Source: RYN-111 sp046723735 (GTDB lineage: Bacteria; Actinomycetota; Actinomycetes; Mycobacteriales; SCTD01). Taken from it: DNA of 38,363 bases. Made by a program: the position numbers and the translations under genes. Below, piece after piece: positions 1 through 8,007 of the stretch (its first letter is position 1; the number at the start of each line of letters is the position of its first letter). The notes below the pieces were generated by a model, which searched no databases, was not told where the DNA came from, and saw only the letters and a program-made list of their open reading frames with translations. The stretch lies in contig JBKOVB010000130.1 in assembly GCA_046723735.1 (NCBI GenBank), forward strand, positions 1-38,363, in the 5' to 3' direction.

Positions 1-633
1 GTTCAGCACGTTGAGGGCGGCGACCTGCGGCTTGTCGCCCGGCAGGTTGCTGAAGCGCGCGACACTGTGGACCTGCGTCTGGGTGCCGCCGAAGCCAAGG
101 GCGCCTCCCAGCGCGAAGTTCTCGTTCTCAAAGATGGCGACGCCGATGCGGTCGCACCCCTCGTCGGTCCCGTCGGCGTCGGCGTTGAAGTTCTGCTGAG
201 CCGACCCGGGAGCGATTTCCGGAGTCAGGAACTGTGAAGTCTTGGGTACCGGCCAGGCCACGACGACCGTCCGGTCCCCGCTGATCGCGATCGTGTCGCG
301 GATCTCGGGGTGCGGGCTGGTGTCGCAGTAGCTCAGCGTCTTGCCGGCGAACGGCAGGCACGGCGTCCCCGTGATGTCCGAGGCGCTGAGGCGCAGCGTG
401 ATCTTGAGGTAGTCCCAGGCCTTCTGGCAGGCCGCCTGCGGGCTGCCGCCCGTCGGGTTAAGCAGGTCGGCCCCGCCGATCACCGCGGCGTCGGCGGCGG
501 AGCGGTCGAGGCGACGGTCCTCGCGGACGGTCGCGAAGTCGACCACGACAGCCGCGAACGCCAGCAGCACCAGGGTGACGACCGCGTAGAGCACCGCGAA
601 GGCGCCCTCTTCGCGGTGGCCGACGCGCCTCAT
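1..633 (-). CDS. TadG-like Flp pilus-assembly protein, C-terminus cut by window edge
   Basis: The frame is open from an ATG at 633 down to base 1, giving 211 visible residues with no stop, so the gene continues outside the window. A short basic N-terminus ending in a Glu-Glu-Gly step is followed by one hydrophobic segment (about residues 10-32). Next comes a stretch rich in Arg/Asp/Ala (DRSAADAAVIGG) typical of the TadE/TadG N-terminal helix. The remainder looks like an extracytoplasmic domain with several Cys. Its ATG overlaps the stop of the TadE-like gene (ATGA, 630-633), so translation is probably coupled. By family knowledge such proteins are envelope-anchored minor components of Tad/Flp pilus machines. 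The assignment rests on the N-terminal pattern and the neighbour. Confidence 0.7.
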   Translation of the reverse strand, partial: MRRVGHREEGAFAVLYAVVTLVLLAFAAVVVDFATVREDRRLDRSAADAAVIGGADLLNPTGGSPQAACQKAWDYLKITLRLSASDITGTPCLPFAGKTLSYCDTSPHPEIRDTIAISGDRTVVVAWPVPKTSQFLTPEIAPGSAQQNFNADADGTDEGCDRIGVAIFENENFALGGALGFGGTQTQVHSVARFSNLPGDKPQVAALNVLN

Positions 634-1184
634 GGCAGGACCCCCTCGTAGGGGGTCACGGAGACCGCGTCGACGTGGATGGTCGGGTTGATGAAGAGCG
701 CCACGAACTTCACGTTGCGCAGGAACACGACCTGCACGACCTTGCTGTTCGCGCCGAGATTCGGGGTCGCGGTCGAGGGGCACCCGGTGCTTGCGTTCGT
801 GACCGCGCTCGAGCCGTAGTTCTTGTAGCCCGTGTGCGCGGTGTCGATGGCCCCGCTGTTGTCGCGTGCCACGAGTGCGACGCAGAGCTGGTCGAAGCCG
901 CCGAGGGGGTTCGTCTGGCTGCCGACGGATTGGAGCGATGCGGTCTCGACCTTGTCCAGCCAGGTGCTCATCGTGCCGCCCGTGCCGCCGCTGCCGGTGG
1001 CGGTGATGTCGTAGGTGGCGCCGTAACGCGACGCCTCGCGGGCTGCTTGCGTCACATTGATCTGGCGGCTGAACGCCGTACCCGCCGCGATCAGGCCCAT
1101 CGTGAGGATCGCGAAGATCGGGAAGAGCAGGGCGAACTCGACAGCGGCGGCGCCACTCTCGTCGTGCCGGCGATCCTGACGCAC
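630..1184 (-). CDS. TadE-like pseudopilin-type membrane protein
   Basis: The 184-residue protein starts with a short basic, polar leader and then GAAAVEFALLFP, the signature of TadE-family pseudopilins: a small residue, Glu five residues later, then a hydrophobic helix (about residues 12-35). The amphipathic continuation ending in QAAREASRYGA is also typical of the family. I chose the GTG at 1184 because a GAGGGGG ribosome site lies just upstream and the resulting N-terminus matches the family. An in-frame ATG at 1238 would add 18 residues and has no good ribosome site. The rest is a poorly conserved exported domain. Only the TadE/TadG pair is present here: no TadA ATPase, TadB/C or Flp pilin gene lies at its 5' side, where an unrelated membrane gene sits. 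Confidence 0.8.
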   Translation of the reverse strand: MRQDRRHDESGAAAVEFALLFPIFAILTMGLIAAGTAFSRQINVTQAAREASRYGATYDITATGSGGTGGTMSTWLDKVETASLQSVGSQTNPLGGFDQLCVALVARDNSGAIDTAHTGYKNYGSSAVTNASTGCPSTATPNLGANSKVVQVVFLRNVKFVALFINPTIHVDAVSVTPYEGVLP

Positions 1185-1295
1185 CGCGCACACCCCCTCG
1201 CCGCGGGCGACCGCCCACCCCCTGGACGGGTTCCGCATCGCGAAGCCTAGGCCGTTCGGGCCTGAGCGCGCAGGAAATCGCCAAGTTCCTCTTTG

Positions 1296-2792
1296 TCACC
1301 CATACGCCACTGTTGTCACTACGCGAGAGCGACATAGGGGGTCGGACCAGGCGGACACAGTGCGGATCAGGGAACGTACGGCGAGCGCCGTGACCGCCAG
1401 CGTGGCGGCAGCGGCGGCCGGCCAGGAACCTGCGGCGGCAGCCCCGGCGAACGCCAGTCCTGACCACGTCGTGGCCACGGCCAGGCGGAGCGAGTACACC
1501 GCCATCGTCGCGGGGGGCGCAGGCGTGTCCCGGGGCCCCCGCAGGTCGGCCTTGTGCGGCCGGCTCACGGACAGGTGGCCGCACACCGCCACCACGACCG
1601 CCGTCGCGCCGAGGACGCTCCCCACTACCGCCAGCCCCTCGGCGGCCGACGGTGCGTCGTCCAGGCGCGTGGCGGCCAGGGCCATGGCGATGACGACGGC
1701 GGCGAAGCACGTCTGGCCGATGACCACGAGCTTGGCGAGCAGCGTCGTGCGGGGCGGGTGGGGGAGTGTGGCGACCCACATCGCACCGGCGCCGTCGAGG
1801 CAGAAGGCGTTGACGCCGAACAGGAGCCCCGCTCCGGCGGCGACCAGTCCTGGCAGGAGCGTCAGCGAGGCCCAGGTCGGGCTGGCCAGGAGGGCGACGA
1901 GCCCGGGCAGCGTGGCGAGCACGAGCGTCCCGCGTCGGAGTGGGGTGGACCGCCAGACCGAGGCGCGATCCACTGCCACCAGCTCGCGCAAGGTCGTGCG
2001 CTGTTCCGGCCGTGGGGGGAACGCCTCGAGCTCAGGCCGCCCGGAGGTATGCGGACGCCGCAGCGCCCAGTCGCACGCGACCAGGCCCAGCCAAGCGCCC
2101 GCGGACGTCACGGCGAGCAGGATGCCCGTGACGGCGGCCCACCGGAGGAACCTGCCGTCGGAGCCCTCGATGGCGCCGATGACGACACCGGTCGTCGGCG
2201 CCCTGTCGAGCACCCGCTCTGTGGAGCCGCTGGCCAGCACGGCGCCCCCGACCAGGACGACCAGCAGCACGGCGACCCGACAGGCGACCCGTCCGGCACG
2301 GGAGTGCCGTACCCCCACCACCAGCCACCCCAGGGCCTGGCCCAGCACCGTCAGGCACAGGACGTAGCTCGCCAGAGTCACGAGCGCGAGCAGCACCCCG
2401 GCGCCACGCGCCGACACCGCCGCGGTGATGCCGGTCAGCAGCACCACCTGGACGGCCCAGGCCAGGTTGAGAGGGGCGAGCAGCAGACCGCTGAGGAACA
2501 CGGTCCGGGCCCGGACGGGGTACGCCGAGAGCTGGCCCTCCGGAAAGAGCTCGTTGCCGCCCCCGCTGACGAGGGGCGCGACGACAGCGAGCACCGCGAA
2601 GGCGACATAGGCCGTCGGGGCGAGGAGCAGGACGTCGAGGAGCCGCGACCCTGGCGGCAGTGACTGCCCCACCACCGTGGCCTCGACCAGCAGCACCGGG
2701 AGCAGCCCGGCGAGCGCGAGCAGGCCCAGCCTGACCCGACGTACCCGGACCATGCGCCAGCGCAGGGCGACGAGTGCCCCCAGCTGGCCCAC
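1296..2792 (-). CDS. Multi-pass membrane protein, ABC-2 permease-like
   Basis: The 498-residue protein has roughly ten to twelve hydrophobic segments and Arg-rich cytoplasmic loops. Two half-modules are separated by a hydrophilic stretch near residues 240-270 (RPHTSGRPELEAFPPRP). The layout resembles ABC-2-type export permeases of actinobacteria, but I see no decisive motif and no ATP-binding partner gene in the window. The GTG start lies 3 bases after the stop of the upstream acyl-CoA synthetase gene, so the two are almost certainly co-transcribed and translationally coupled. A role in moving a lipid-linked substrate would fit the neighbour but is only inference. Confidence 0.5.
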   Translation of the reverse strand: MGQLGALVALRWRMVRVRRVRLGLLALAGLLPVLLVEATVVGQSLPPGSRLLDVLLLAPTAYVAFAVLAVVAPLVSGGGNELFPEGQLSAYPVRARTVFLSGLLLAPLNLAWAVQVVLLTGITAAVSARGAGVLLALVTLASYVLCLTVLGQALGWLVVGVRHSRAGRVACRVAVLLVVLVGGAVLASGSTERVLDRAPTTGVVIGAIEGSDGRFLRWAAVTGILLAVTSAGAWLGLVACDWALRRPHTSGRPELEAFPPRPEQRTTLRELVAVDRASVWRSTPLRRGTLVLATLPGLVALLASPTWASLTLLPGLVAAGAGLLFGVNAFCLDGAGAMWVATLPHPPRTTLLAKLVVIGQTCFAAVVIAMALAATRLDDAPSAAEGLAVVGSVLGATAVVVAVCGHLSVSRPHKADLRGPRDTPAPPATMAVYSLRLAVATTWSGLAFAGAAAAGSWPAAAAATLAVTALAVRSLIRTVSAWSDPLCRSRVVTTVAYG

Positions 2793-2795
2793 GGC

Positions 2796-4592
2796 TCAGT
2801 CTTTGGCCGCTCCGGCGTAGAGCGCCTCCACGTGAGCCGCGAACTCCTTCATCACGACGGAGCGCTTGAGCTTCATCGAGGGTGTGAGCTGGCCGCCCTC
2901 CTCGGTCCAGTCCACCGGGAGGATCGTGAACTTGCGGATCGCCTCGGCCTTCGAGACGGCCTTGTTGGCCTCGTCGACGCCGGCTTGGATCTCGGACCGC
3001 ACGTCGGGGTCGTCGGCGAGCACGCCCGGGTCGGCCGGCTTGCCCTTCGCGGTGGCCCAGGGCACGAGTGCCTCAGGGTCGAGCGTCACGAGGCAGGCGA
3101 TGAACGGCTGCTGGTCGCCGACCACCATGCACTGGCTCACCAGCGGGTGCGCCCGCAGCCGGTCCTCGAGCACGGCCGGCGCGACGTTCTTGCCGCCGGC
3201 CGTGACGATGAGCTCCTTCTTGCGGCCGGTGATCGTGAGGAAGCCCTCGTCGTCGAGCTCGCCGATGTCGCCCGAGTGGAACCAGCCTTCGGTCAGCGCC
3301 TCGGCGGTGGCGGTCGGGTTGTGCCAGTACCCGAGCAGGAGGTGCTCGCCCGTCATGAGGATCTCGCCGTCCTCGGCGATCCGAACCGTCACGCCGGGGG
3401 AGGGCCGGCCCACGGTGCCGACCTTGATGTGCGCCGGTGTGTTGACCGTGCCGGCGGCGGTCGTCTCGGTGAGCCCGTAGCCCTCGAGGATCGTCACGCC
3501 GATGCCGCGGAAGAAGTGGCCGAGCCTGGCGCCTAGGGGGGCGCCGCCGGACACCGCCCACGCCACCTGGCCGCCCAGGGCGGCGCGCAGCTTGCTGTAG
3601 ACCAGCGCGTCGAACAGCTTGTGCTCGAGGCCGGTGAACAACGGTACGGACCCGCGCTCCAGGCCCTCGCTGTACGCGATCGCGACCTTCTCGGCGCGGT
3701 CGAAGATGCGCCCCTTGCCCTCGGCGTGCGCCTTCTGCTTGGCGGTGTTGTAGACCTTCTCGAACACCCGCGGGACCGACAGGATGAACGTCGGCTTGAA
3801 GCTCGCGAAGTCGGCCAGCAGGTTCTTGATGTCGGCCGTGTGCCCCATCCGCGAGCCGGTCTCGACGCTCGCGACCTGGATGAGCCGGGCGAAGATATGG
3901 GCGAGCGGGAGGAAGAGCAGCGTCGAGCCCTGCTGGTTGAACAGCTCGGGCAGCACCAGGCTGGCCGAGCGGCCGGTGCCGATCAGGTTGCCGTGCGTGA
4001 GCTCGCAGCCCTTGGGGCGCCCGGTCGTCCCGCTCGTGTAGATGATCGTGGCGAGGCTGGCCGTCGACAGCGTCGCACGCCGCGCCTCCAGCTCGCTGTC
4101 CGGTACGGCGGATCCCGCCGCGGCGAGGGCCTCGAGGTCGCCCGCCTCGATGCCCCAGGCGTGCTTGAGGTCCGGCAGCTGGTCCTCCACGGCCTCGAAG
4201 GCGGCCCGGTGCGCGCTCGTCTCCAGGAAGACGGCGACCGCGCCCGAGTCGCCGAGGTTCCACTGCACCTGCTCCGCTGAGCTGGTCTCGTACACCGGCA
4301 CGGTCACCGCGCCGGCCGCCCAGATCGCGTAGTCGCACAGCGTCCACTCGTAGCGGGTCTTGCTCATCAGCCCGACCCTGTCGCCGGGCTGGACGCCGCT
4401 CGCGATCAGCCCGCGGGCGAGCCCCTGCACCTGGGCGGCGAACTCCGCCGCCGTCACGTCGACCCAGCCGCCCTCCCGCTTGCGCGTGAACAGCACCTGC
4501 TGCGGCCGCTCGGCGGCGTGGGCGAGCACTGCGTCGACGAGCGAGGCGTCCTCGGCCACGTCGACGACCTTCGGGGTGGAGTACTCCTTCAC
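2796..4592 (-). CDS. fadD15: Long-chain fatty acyl-CoA synthetase (FadD15-type AMP-binding enzyme)
   Basis: The 598-residue enzyme activates fatty acids to acyl-CoA through an acyl-adenylate. It carries the AMP-binding P-loop (YTSGTTGRPKG), the GYGLTET motif, the FHSGD motif and the hinge/C-terminal GRKKELIVTAGGKNVAP. Near the N-terminus VPVYETSSAEQVQW matches the FadD15 branch. I set the start at GTG 4592: the product begins MKEYSTP, like mycobacterial FadD15, and GGGAGG lies five bases upstream. An ATG at 4613 would add seven residues, and the frame stays open further upstream without homology. A TACGTT hexamer near 4634-4639 could be its -10. The gene is divergent from the zinc-ribbon gene and followed closely by the membrane protein. 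Confidence 0.92.
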   Translation of the reverse strand: MKEYSTPKVVDVAEDASLVDAVLAHAAERPQQVLFTRKREGGWVDVTAAEFAAQVQGLARGLIASGVQPGDRVGLMSKTRYEWTLCDYAIWAAGAVTVPVYETSSAEQVQWNLGDSGAVAVFLETSAHRAAFEAVEDQLPDLKHAWGIEAGDLEALAAAGSAVPDSELEARRATLSTASLATIIYTSGTTGRPKGCELTHGNLIGTGRSASLVLPELFNQQGSTLLFLPLAHIFARLIQVASVETGSRMGHTADIKNLLADFASFKPTFILSVPRVFEKVYNTAKQKAHAEGKGRIFDRAEKVAIAYSEGLERGSVPLFTGLEHKLFDALVYSKLRAALGGQVAWAVSGGAPLGARLGHFFRGIGVTILEGYGLTETTAAGTVNTPAHIKVGTVGRPSPGVTVRIAEDGEILMTGEHLLLGYWHNPTATAEALTEGWFHSGDIGELDDEGFLTITGRKKELIVTAGGKNVAPAVLEDRLRAHPLVSQCMVVGDQQPFIACLVTLDPEALVPWATAKGKPADPGVLADDPDVRSEIQAGVDEANKAVSKAEAIRKFTILPVDWTEEGGQLTPSMKLKRSVVMKEFAAHVEALYAGAAKD

Positions 4593-4709
4593 CGACGCCT
4601 CCCAGGCACCCATTCGTCCGAGCGTTGACGTGAACGTAGCGCGACCCCCTGGACTCCTGCCCACGAGGCGCCCGTCAAGCACCGGGCAGGACGTGCCGAA
4701 ACCCTGGAC

Positions 4710-5231
4710 GTGGGTCCTGACCTGACGAGCCTCCCACGCACGACGGCCTGCCCGGCGTGCGGCGCCGCGCTGCGCCCCGAGGCCACCTGGTGCTCCCTGT
4801 GCTTCTACGACTTCAGGGCGGCGACAGCCCCGCCGGCCCGTCCCGCGCCGGGTGCGGCGCCGGACGGCCAGAGCCCGTCGTACGGCACCGTCGCCGACCC
4901 CCTCACGGCACCGCTGCTGGATCTCCTCATGCCGGCCCCCGTCGTCGACGCACCTGCGCCGGCACCCGAACCGGCCCCGGCACCGTCCGTGGCTCCGGCG
5001 GCGACGCCGAGCTGGCCGTGCGCCCGGTGCGGCGCCCTGAACGGGTTCGAGGAGATGGTCTGCCTGGGCTGCGGGTCGGGCTTCCTGGCGCACGTGTCGG
5101 AGAGGCCGCGGCTCGAGCTGCCCTACCTGGGCGACCTCTACGCGCTCTCGCGCGGCCAGCGGGTCTTCCTGGCAGCAACCGTCGCCAGCGTCGTCGCGCT
5201 GCTCCTGCCCCTCGTGGCCTCCGTCTTCTGA
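4710..5231 (+). CDS. Double zinc-ribbon protein with C-terminal membrane anchor
   Basis: The 173-residue protein has an N-terminal CPACG...CSLC half-ribbon pair and a second CARCG...CLGCG pair around residues 108-130. A Pro/Ala-rich, presumably disordered linker separates them. The last about 22 residues form one hydrophobic helix (FLAATVASVVALLLPLVASVF), so the zinc ribbons probably face the cytoplasm from a C-terminal anchor. The start is a GTG with no clear Shine-Dalgarno, and downstream starts are possible. It lies divergent from fadD15 and 25 bases before a metallophosphoesterase. I do not recognise a named family. Zinc binding is inferred from the four CxxC pairs. Confidence 0.65.
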   Translation: MGPDLTSLPRTTACPACGAALRPEATWCSLCFYDFRAATAPPARPAPGAAPDGQSPSYGTVADPLTAPLLDLLMPAPVVDAPAPAPEPAPAPSVAPAATPSWPCARCGALNGFEEMVCLGCGSGFLAHVSERPRLELPYLGDLYALSRGQRVFLAATVASVVALLLPLVASVF

Positions 5232-5242
5232 GGACCCGCGCA

Positions 5243-5248
5243 TAGGGT
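5243..5248 (+). promoter_or_regulatory. -10 element of a leaderless-type promoter (metallophosphoesterase)
   Basis: TAGGGT lies eight bases before the ATG at 5257 and no ribosome-binding sequence fits in between. Transcription would start at or next to the start codon. No convincing -35 is visible. Confidence 0.5.
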
Positions 5249-5256
5249 CTGCTCTC

Positions 5257-6024
5257 ATGCGGGTCCACGTCGTCAGCGACGTCCACGGCAGCGTGGATGC
5301 GCTGTCGCGCGCCTCGGACGGTGCCGACGCACTGGTCTGCCTCGGCGACCTCGTGCTCTTCCTGGACTACCAGGACACGTCGGGCGGCATCTTCGCCGAG
5401 CTGTTCGGGCAGGATGCGGCCGAGAAGCTGATCGCGCTGCGCAGCGCCAAGCGCTTCGACGAGGCTCGGGCCTGGTCGCACGCCCTGTGGGCCGGGCTCG
5501 GCGAGGACCCGCAGGTCGTCATCGGGCGCAAGATTCGCGAGCAGTACGCCGCCCTGTTCGCCGTCATGCCGGATCCCACGTACCTGACCTACGGCAACGT
5601 CGACGTCCCGGCCCTGTGGCCGGAGTTCGTGCGCGCCGGGCACACGGTGCTCGACGGGCAGACGACGACGATCGGGGGCCGCACCTGGGGGTTCGTGGGC
5701 GGCGGTCTGCGGACGCCGATGCGCACGCCGTACGAGGTCTCGGACGAGGAGTACGGCGAGAAGGTGGCTGCCCTCGGGCCCGTGGACGTCCTCGCGTGCC
5801 ACATCCCGCCTGACGTGCCCGAGCTGCTCTACGACGTGGAGGCGAGGCGGTTCGAGCGGGGGAGCCGAGCGGTGCTCGACTACGTGCGCGAGGTGCAGCC
5901 GGAGCTCGTGCTGTTCGGGCACGTCCACCAGCCGCTGCAGGGCCGCACCAGGATCGGCCGGACCGAGCTTGTGAACGTCGGGCACTTCCGGGGCTCCGGG
6001 GTGCCGTACGTGCTGGAGTACTGA
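5257..6024 (+). CDS. Calcineurin-like metallophosphoesterase
   Basis: The 255-residue protein has the full set of two-metal phosphoesterase motifs: D8-x-H10 (SDVHG), G30-D31 (CLGDL), G113-N114 (YGNVD), H182 (CHIPPD) and G221-H222-x-H224 (FGHVHQ). The length is typical for a single-domain enzyme, and there is no signal peptide, so it is cytoplasmic. A metallophosphoesterase in this position next to SRPBCC, ArsA and glucokinase genes is, from memory, also seen in Streptomyces. The substrate cannot be predicted. The start has a -10-like hexamer eight bases upstream and no ribosome site. Confidence 0.88.
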   Translation: MRVHVVSDVHGSVDALSRASDGADALVCLGDLVLFLDYQDTSGGIFAELFGQDAAEKLIALRSAKRFDEARAWSHALWAGLGEDPQVVIGRKIREQYAALFAVMPDPTYLTYGNVDVPALWPEFVRAGHTVLDGQTTTIGGRTWGFVGGGLRTPMRTPYEVSDEEYGEKVAALGPVDVLACHIPPDVPELLYDVEARRFERGSRAVLDYVREVQPELVLFGHVHQPLQGRTRIGRTELVNVGHFRGSGVPYVLEY

Positions 6025-6068
6025 GCCCTCCCGGTAGGGTCCGCGCAGGACCCCTCAGGAGGCGCAGC

Positions 6069-6503
6069 GTGGCCGACCAGGCGAGCTCGAGCATCACCAT
6101 CGACGCCGATCCCGAGGCGGTGCTCGCCGTCATCCGGGACGTCGAGGCCTACCCGGAGTGGACCGGCGGCATCGCGCGGGCGGAGGTGCTCGAGGCGGGT
6201 GACGGGGGGCCGCGCAAGGTGTCGTTCGCGATGAGCCAGAGCGGCGTCTCCGACGAGTACACCCTGGTCTACGACTGGCAGCCCGACGGAGTGTCCTGGA
6301 CGCTCGACGCCCCGACCAAGCTGCAGAAGTCCCAGCAGGGCTCCTACGCCCTGGCACCGGAGGGCACCAGCACCAAGGTGACCTACCTGCTGACGATGGA
6401 CCTCGCGATCCCGATGATCGGGCTGCTCAGGCGCAAGGCCGAGAAGATGATCATCGACTCGGCGCTCAAGGAGCTCAAGAAGCGGGTGGAGTCGCTGCGG
6501 TAG
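6069..6503 (+). CDS. SRPBCC (START-like) lipid/polyketide-binding fold protein
   Basis: The 144-residue protein begins with the SSSITIDADPEAVLAVIRDVEAYPEW pattern of polyketide-cyclase/START-like proteins. These fold into a helix-grip with a hydrophobic cavity, and the protein ends in the long amphipathic helix expected for the fold (about residues 115-144). It resembles mycobacterial Rv2185c by position and pattern. The GTG start has AGGAGG seven bases upstream. It stands between a phosphoesterase and an ArsA-like ATPase in a co-directional run. A ligand cannot be assigned. No catalytic residues are evident, so binding or transport is as likely as enzymatic activity. Confidence 0.82.
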   Translation: MADQASSSITIDADPEAVLAVIRDVEAYPEWTGGIARAEVLEAGDGGPRKVSFAMSQSGVSDEYTLVYDWQPDGVSWTLDAPTKLQKSQQGSYALAPEGTSTKVTYLLTMDLAIPMIGLLRRKAEKMIIDSALKELKKRVESLR

Positions 6504-6529
6504 CCCGCTTCGGCCCACGAGCGCTCCGA

Positions 6530-6535
6530 TAGCCT
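6530..6535 (+). promoter_or_regulatory. -10 element of a leaderless-type promoter (ArsA-like ATPase)
   Basis: TAGCCT is separated by six bases (CGCGGG) from the ATG at 6542. This suggests the ATPase gene has its own start site in addition to read-through from upstream. Confidence 0.45.
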
Positions 6536-6541
6536 CGCGGG

Positions 6542-7717
6542 ATGCGGGTCCTGCTGTTCACGGGCAAGGGCGGCGTCGGCAAGACCACGACCGCGGCGGC
6601 GACCGCGTGCCTGGCCGCCGAGCGCGGCCTGAAGACGCTCGTGCTCTCGACGGACCCGGCGCACTCGCTCGCGGACGCCCTCGACGCGCCCCTGGGGGCC
6701 GAGCCGACCGAGGTCCTGCCCGGGCTGGACGCCATGCAGGTCGACGCCCAGCGGGCGTTCGAGCACTCCTGGCGGGACGTCCAGGACTACCTGCGGGGCT
6801 TCCTCGAGAAGTCCGGCGTGCACGCGCTGGAGGCCGACGAGCTCACCGTGCTGCCCGGGGCTGAGGAGGTCCTGGCGCTGCTCGAGCTGCGTCGCCAGGC
6901 GGAGTCGGGGCGCTACGACCTGGTCGTGGTCGACTGCGCGCCGACCGGGGAGACCCTGCGGCTGCTCGCGCTGCCGAGCGCGCTGCGCTGGTACGTCGAC
7001 AAGGTCTTCCCCGCCCAGCGACGGGCCCTCAGGGCCGTCCGGCCGCTGATCGGAAGGGTCGCGCACGTGCCCGAGGACGGTGTGTTCGAGGCCGTCTCCC
7101 GGCTCCACGCCGATCTCACCGAGGTCCAGGACCTGCTCACGGCTCCCACCACGTCGGTGCGCGTGGTCCTCACGCCGGAGGCCGTCGTGGTCGCCGAGGC
7201 ACGGCGCACCCTCACCTCGCTGGCGCTGTACGGCTATCGCGTCGACGGCCTCGTCGCCAACCGCGTCCTGCCGTCCTCGACCGACCCCTGGACGGCTGGC
7301 TGGGTGGCGGCCCAGAGCGCCCAGCTCGCGTCCGTTCGCCGTGACACCGCGCCCCTCGTGGTCCGCGAGAGCCCTTACGCCGCAGCGGAACCCGTCGGCC
7401 ACGCCGCCCTGCTCGAGGTCGCCCGCACCCTGTACGGCGAGGACGACCCCACCGAGCTGGTCGAGGTCGACGAGCTGCTGGAGGTCCGCCGTACGCCGGA
7501 CGGGTTCGAGCTGTCGCTCGCGCTGCCGCTGGCCAGGATCGAGGACCTCGACCTGGCACGCAGCGGCGAGGAGCTCGTCATCACCGTCGGAGGCCACCGC
7601 CGGCTTCTGGCGCTGCCGAGCGCGTTGCAGCGTTGTGCGGTGGTGGGTGCGAGGCTGGTGGCCGGTCGGCTCGTCGTGTCGTTCGCCCCTGACCCCGCTC
7701 TCTGGAGGAACCCGTGA
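6542..7717 (+). CDS. ArsA/Get3-family ATPase with C-terminal HSP20-like domain
   Basis: The 391-residue protein has the deviant Walker A of the ArsA/MinD class (GKGGVGKTT, residues 8-16), a switch-I region STDPAHSLADAL and a Walker-B-like VVVDCAPTGETLRLL. The final about 80 residues (from VDELLEVRRTPDGFEL) form a beta-rich segment ending in LVVSFAPDPALW. This matches the alpha-crystallin-like domain often fused to actinobacterial ArsA homologues. There is no arsenite pump gene nearby, so arsenic export is unlikely. By position it corresponds to mycobacterial Rv2184c. The client is unknown. Its stop overlaps the next GTG by four bases. Confidence 0.85.
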   Translation: MRVLLFTGKGGVGKTTTAAATACLAAERGLKTLVLSTDPAHSLADALDAPLGAEPTEVLPGLDAMQVDAQRAFEHSWRDVQDYLRGFLEKSGVHALEADELTVLPGAEEVLALLELRRQAESGRYDLVVVDCAPTGETLRLLALPSALRWYVDKVFPAQRRALRAVRPLIGRVAHVPEDGVFEAVSRLHADLTEVQDLLTAPTTSVRVVLTPEAVVVAEARRTLTSLALYGYRVDGLVANRVLPSSTDPWTAGWVAAQSAQLASVRRDTAPLVVRESPYAAAEPVGHAALLEVARTLYGEDDPTELVEVDELLEVRRTPDGFELSLALPLARIEDLDLARSGEELVITVGGHRRLLALPSALQRCAVVGARLVAGRLVVSFAPDPALWRNP

Positions 7718-8004
7718 CCGAAGCCGTGGGCTCAGCCGCGGAGGAGGCAGCCAGGCTGCTCGCGGCCGTGCAGGACTGGGCGCGGACCCGGTTCGACCAC
7801 GAGCACCTCGCCACGGGGGCGGCTGAGTGCCAGGTCTGCCCGGTGTGCCAGGGCATCGCCGCCCTCCGGCAGGTGAAGCCGGAGACGGTCGAGCACCTGC
7901 TCGACGCCGCCGCCTCGCTCGTCGCGGCGTTCCGCTCGACGGTGACGCACGGGACCGCCGAGCGGGCGCCGGGCGTCCAGCACATCGACGTGCACGAGGG
8001 CTGA
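7714..8004 (+). CDS. Small Cys-motif protein (DUF5304-like)
   Basis: The 96-residue protein overlaps the ATPase stop (GTGA, 7714-7717). It has an amphipathic N-terminal helix, a compact C39-x2-C42-x2-C45 motif (ECQVCPVCQG) and a second helical region. The same small gene sits between ArsA and glucokinase in Streptomyces, where I recall it as DUF5304. Function is unknown. The coupling suggests it works with the ATPase, perhaps binding a metal through the three Cys, which is inference. It is followed after three bases by the glucokinase start. Confidence 0.65.
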   Translation: MTEAVGSAAEEAARLLAAVQDWARTRFDHEHLATGAAECQVCPVCQGIAALRQVKPETVEHLLDAAASLVAAFRSTVTHGTAERAPGVQHIDVHEG

Positions 8005-8007
8005 GCG

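Noticed and set aside
4593..5258. N-terminal extension of the fadD15 frame up to 5258
   Set aside because: It would run antisense through the zinc-ribbon gene, has no family similarity, and the GTG at 4592 has a ribosome site and the expected first residues.
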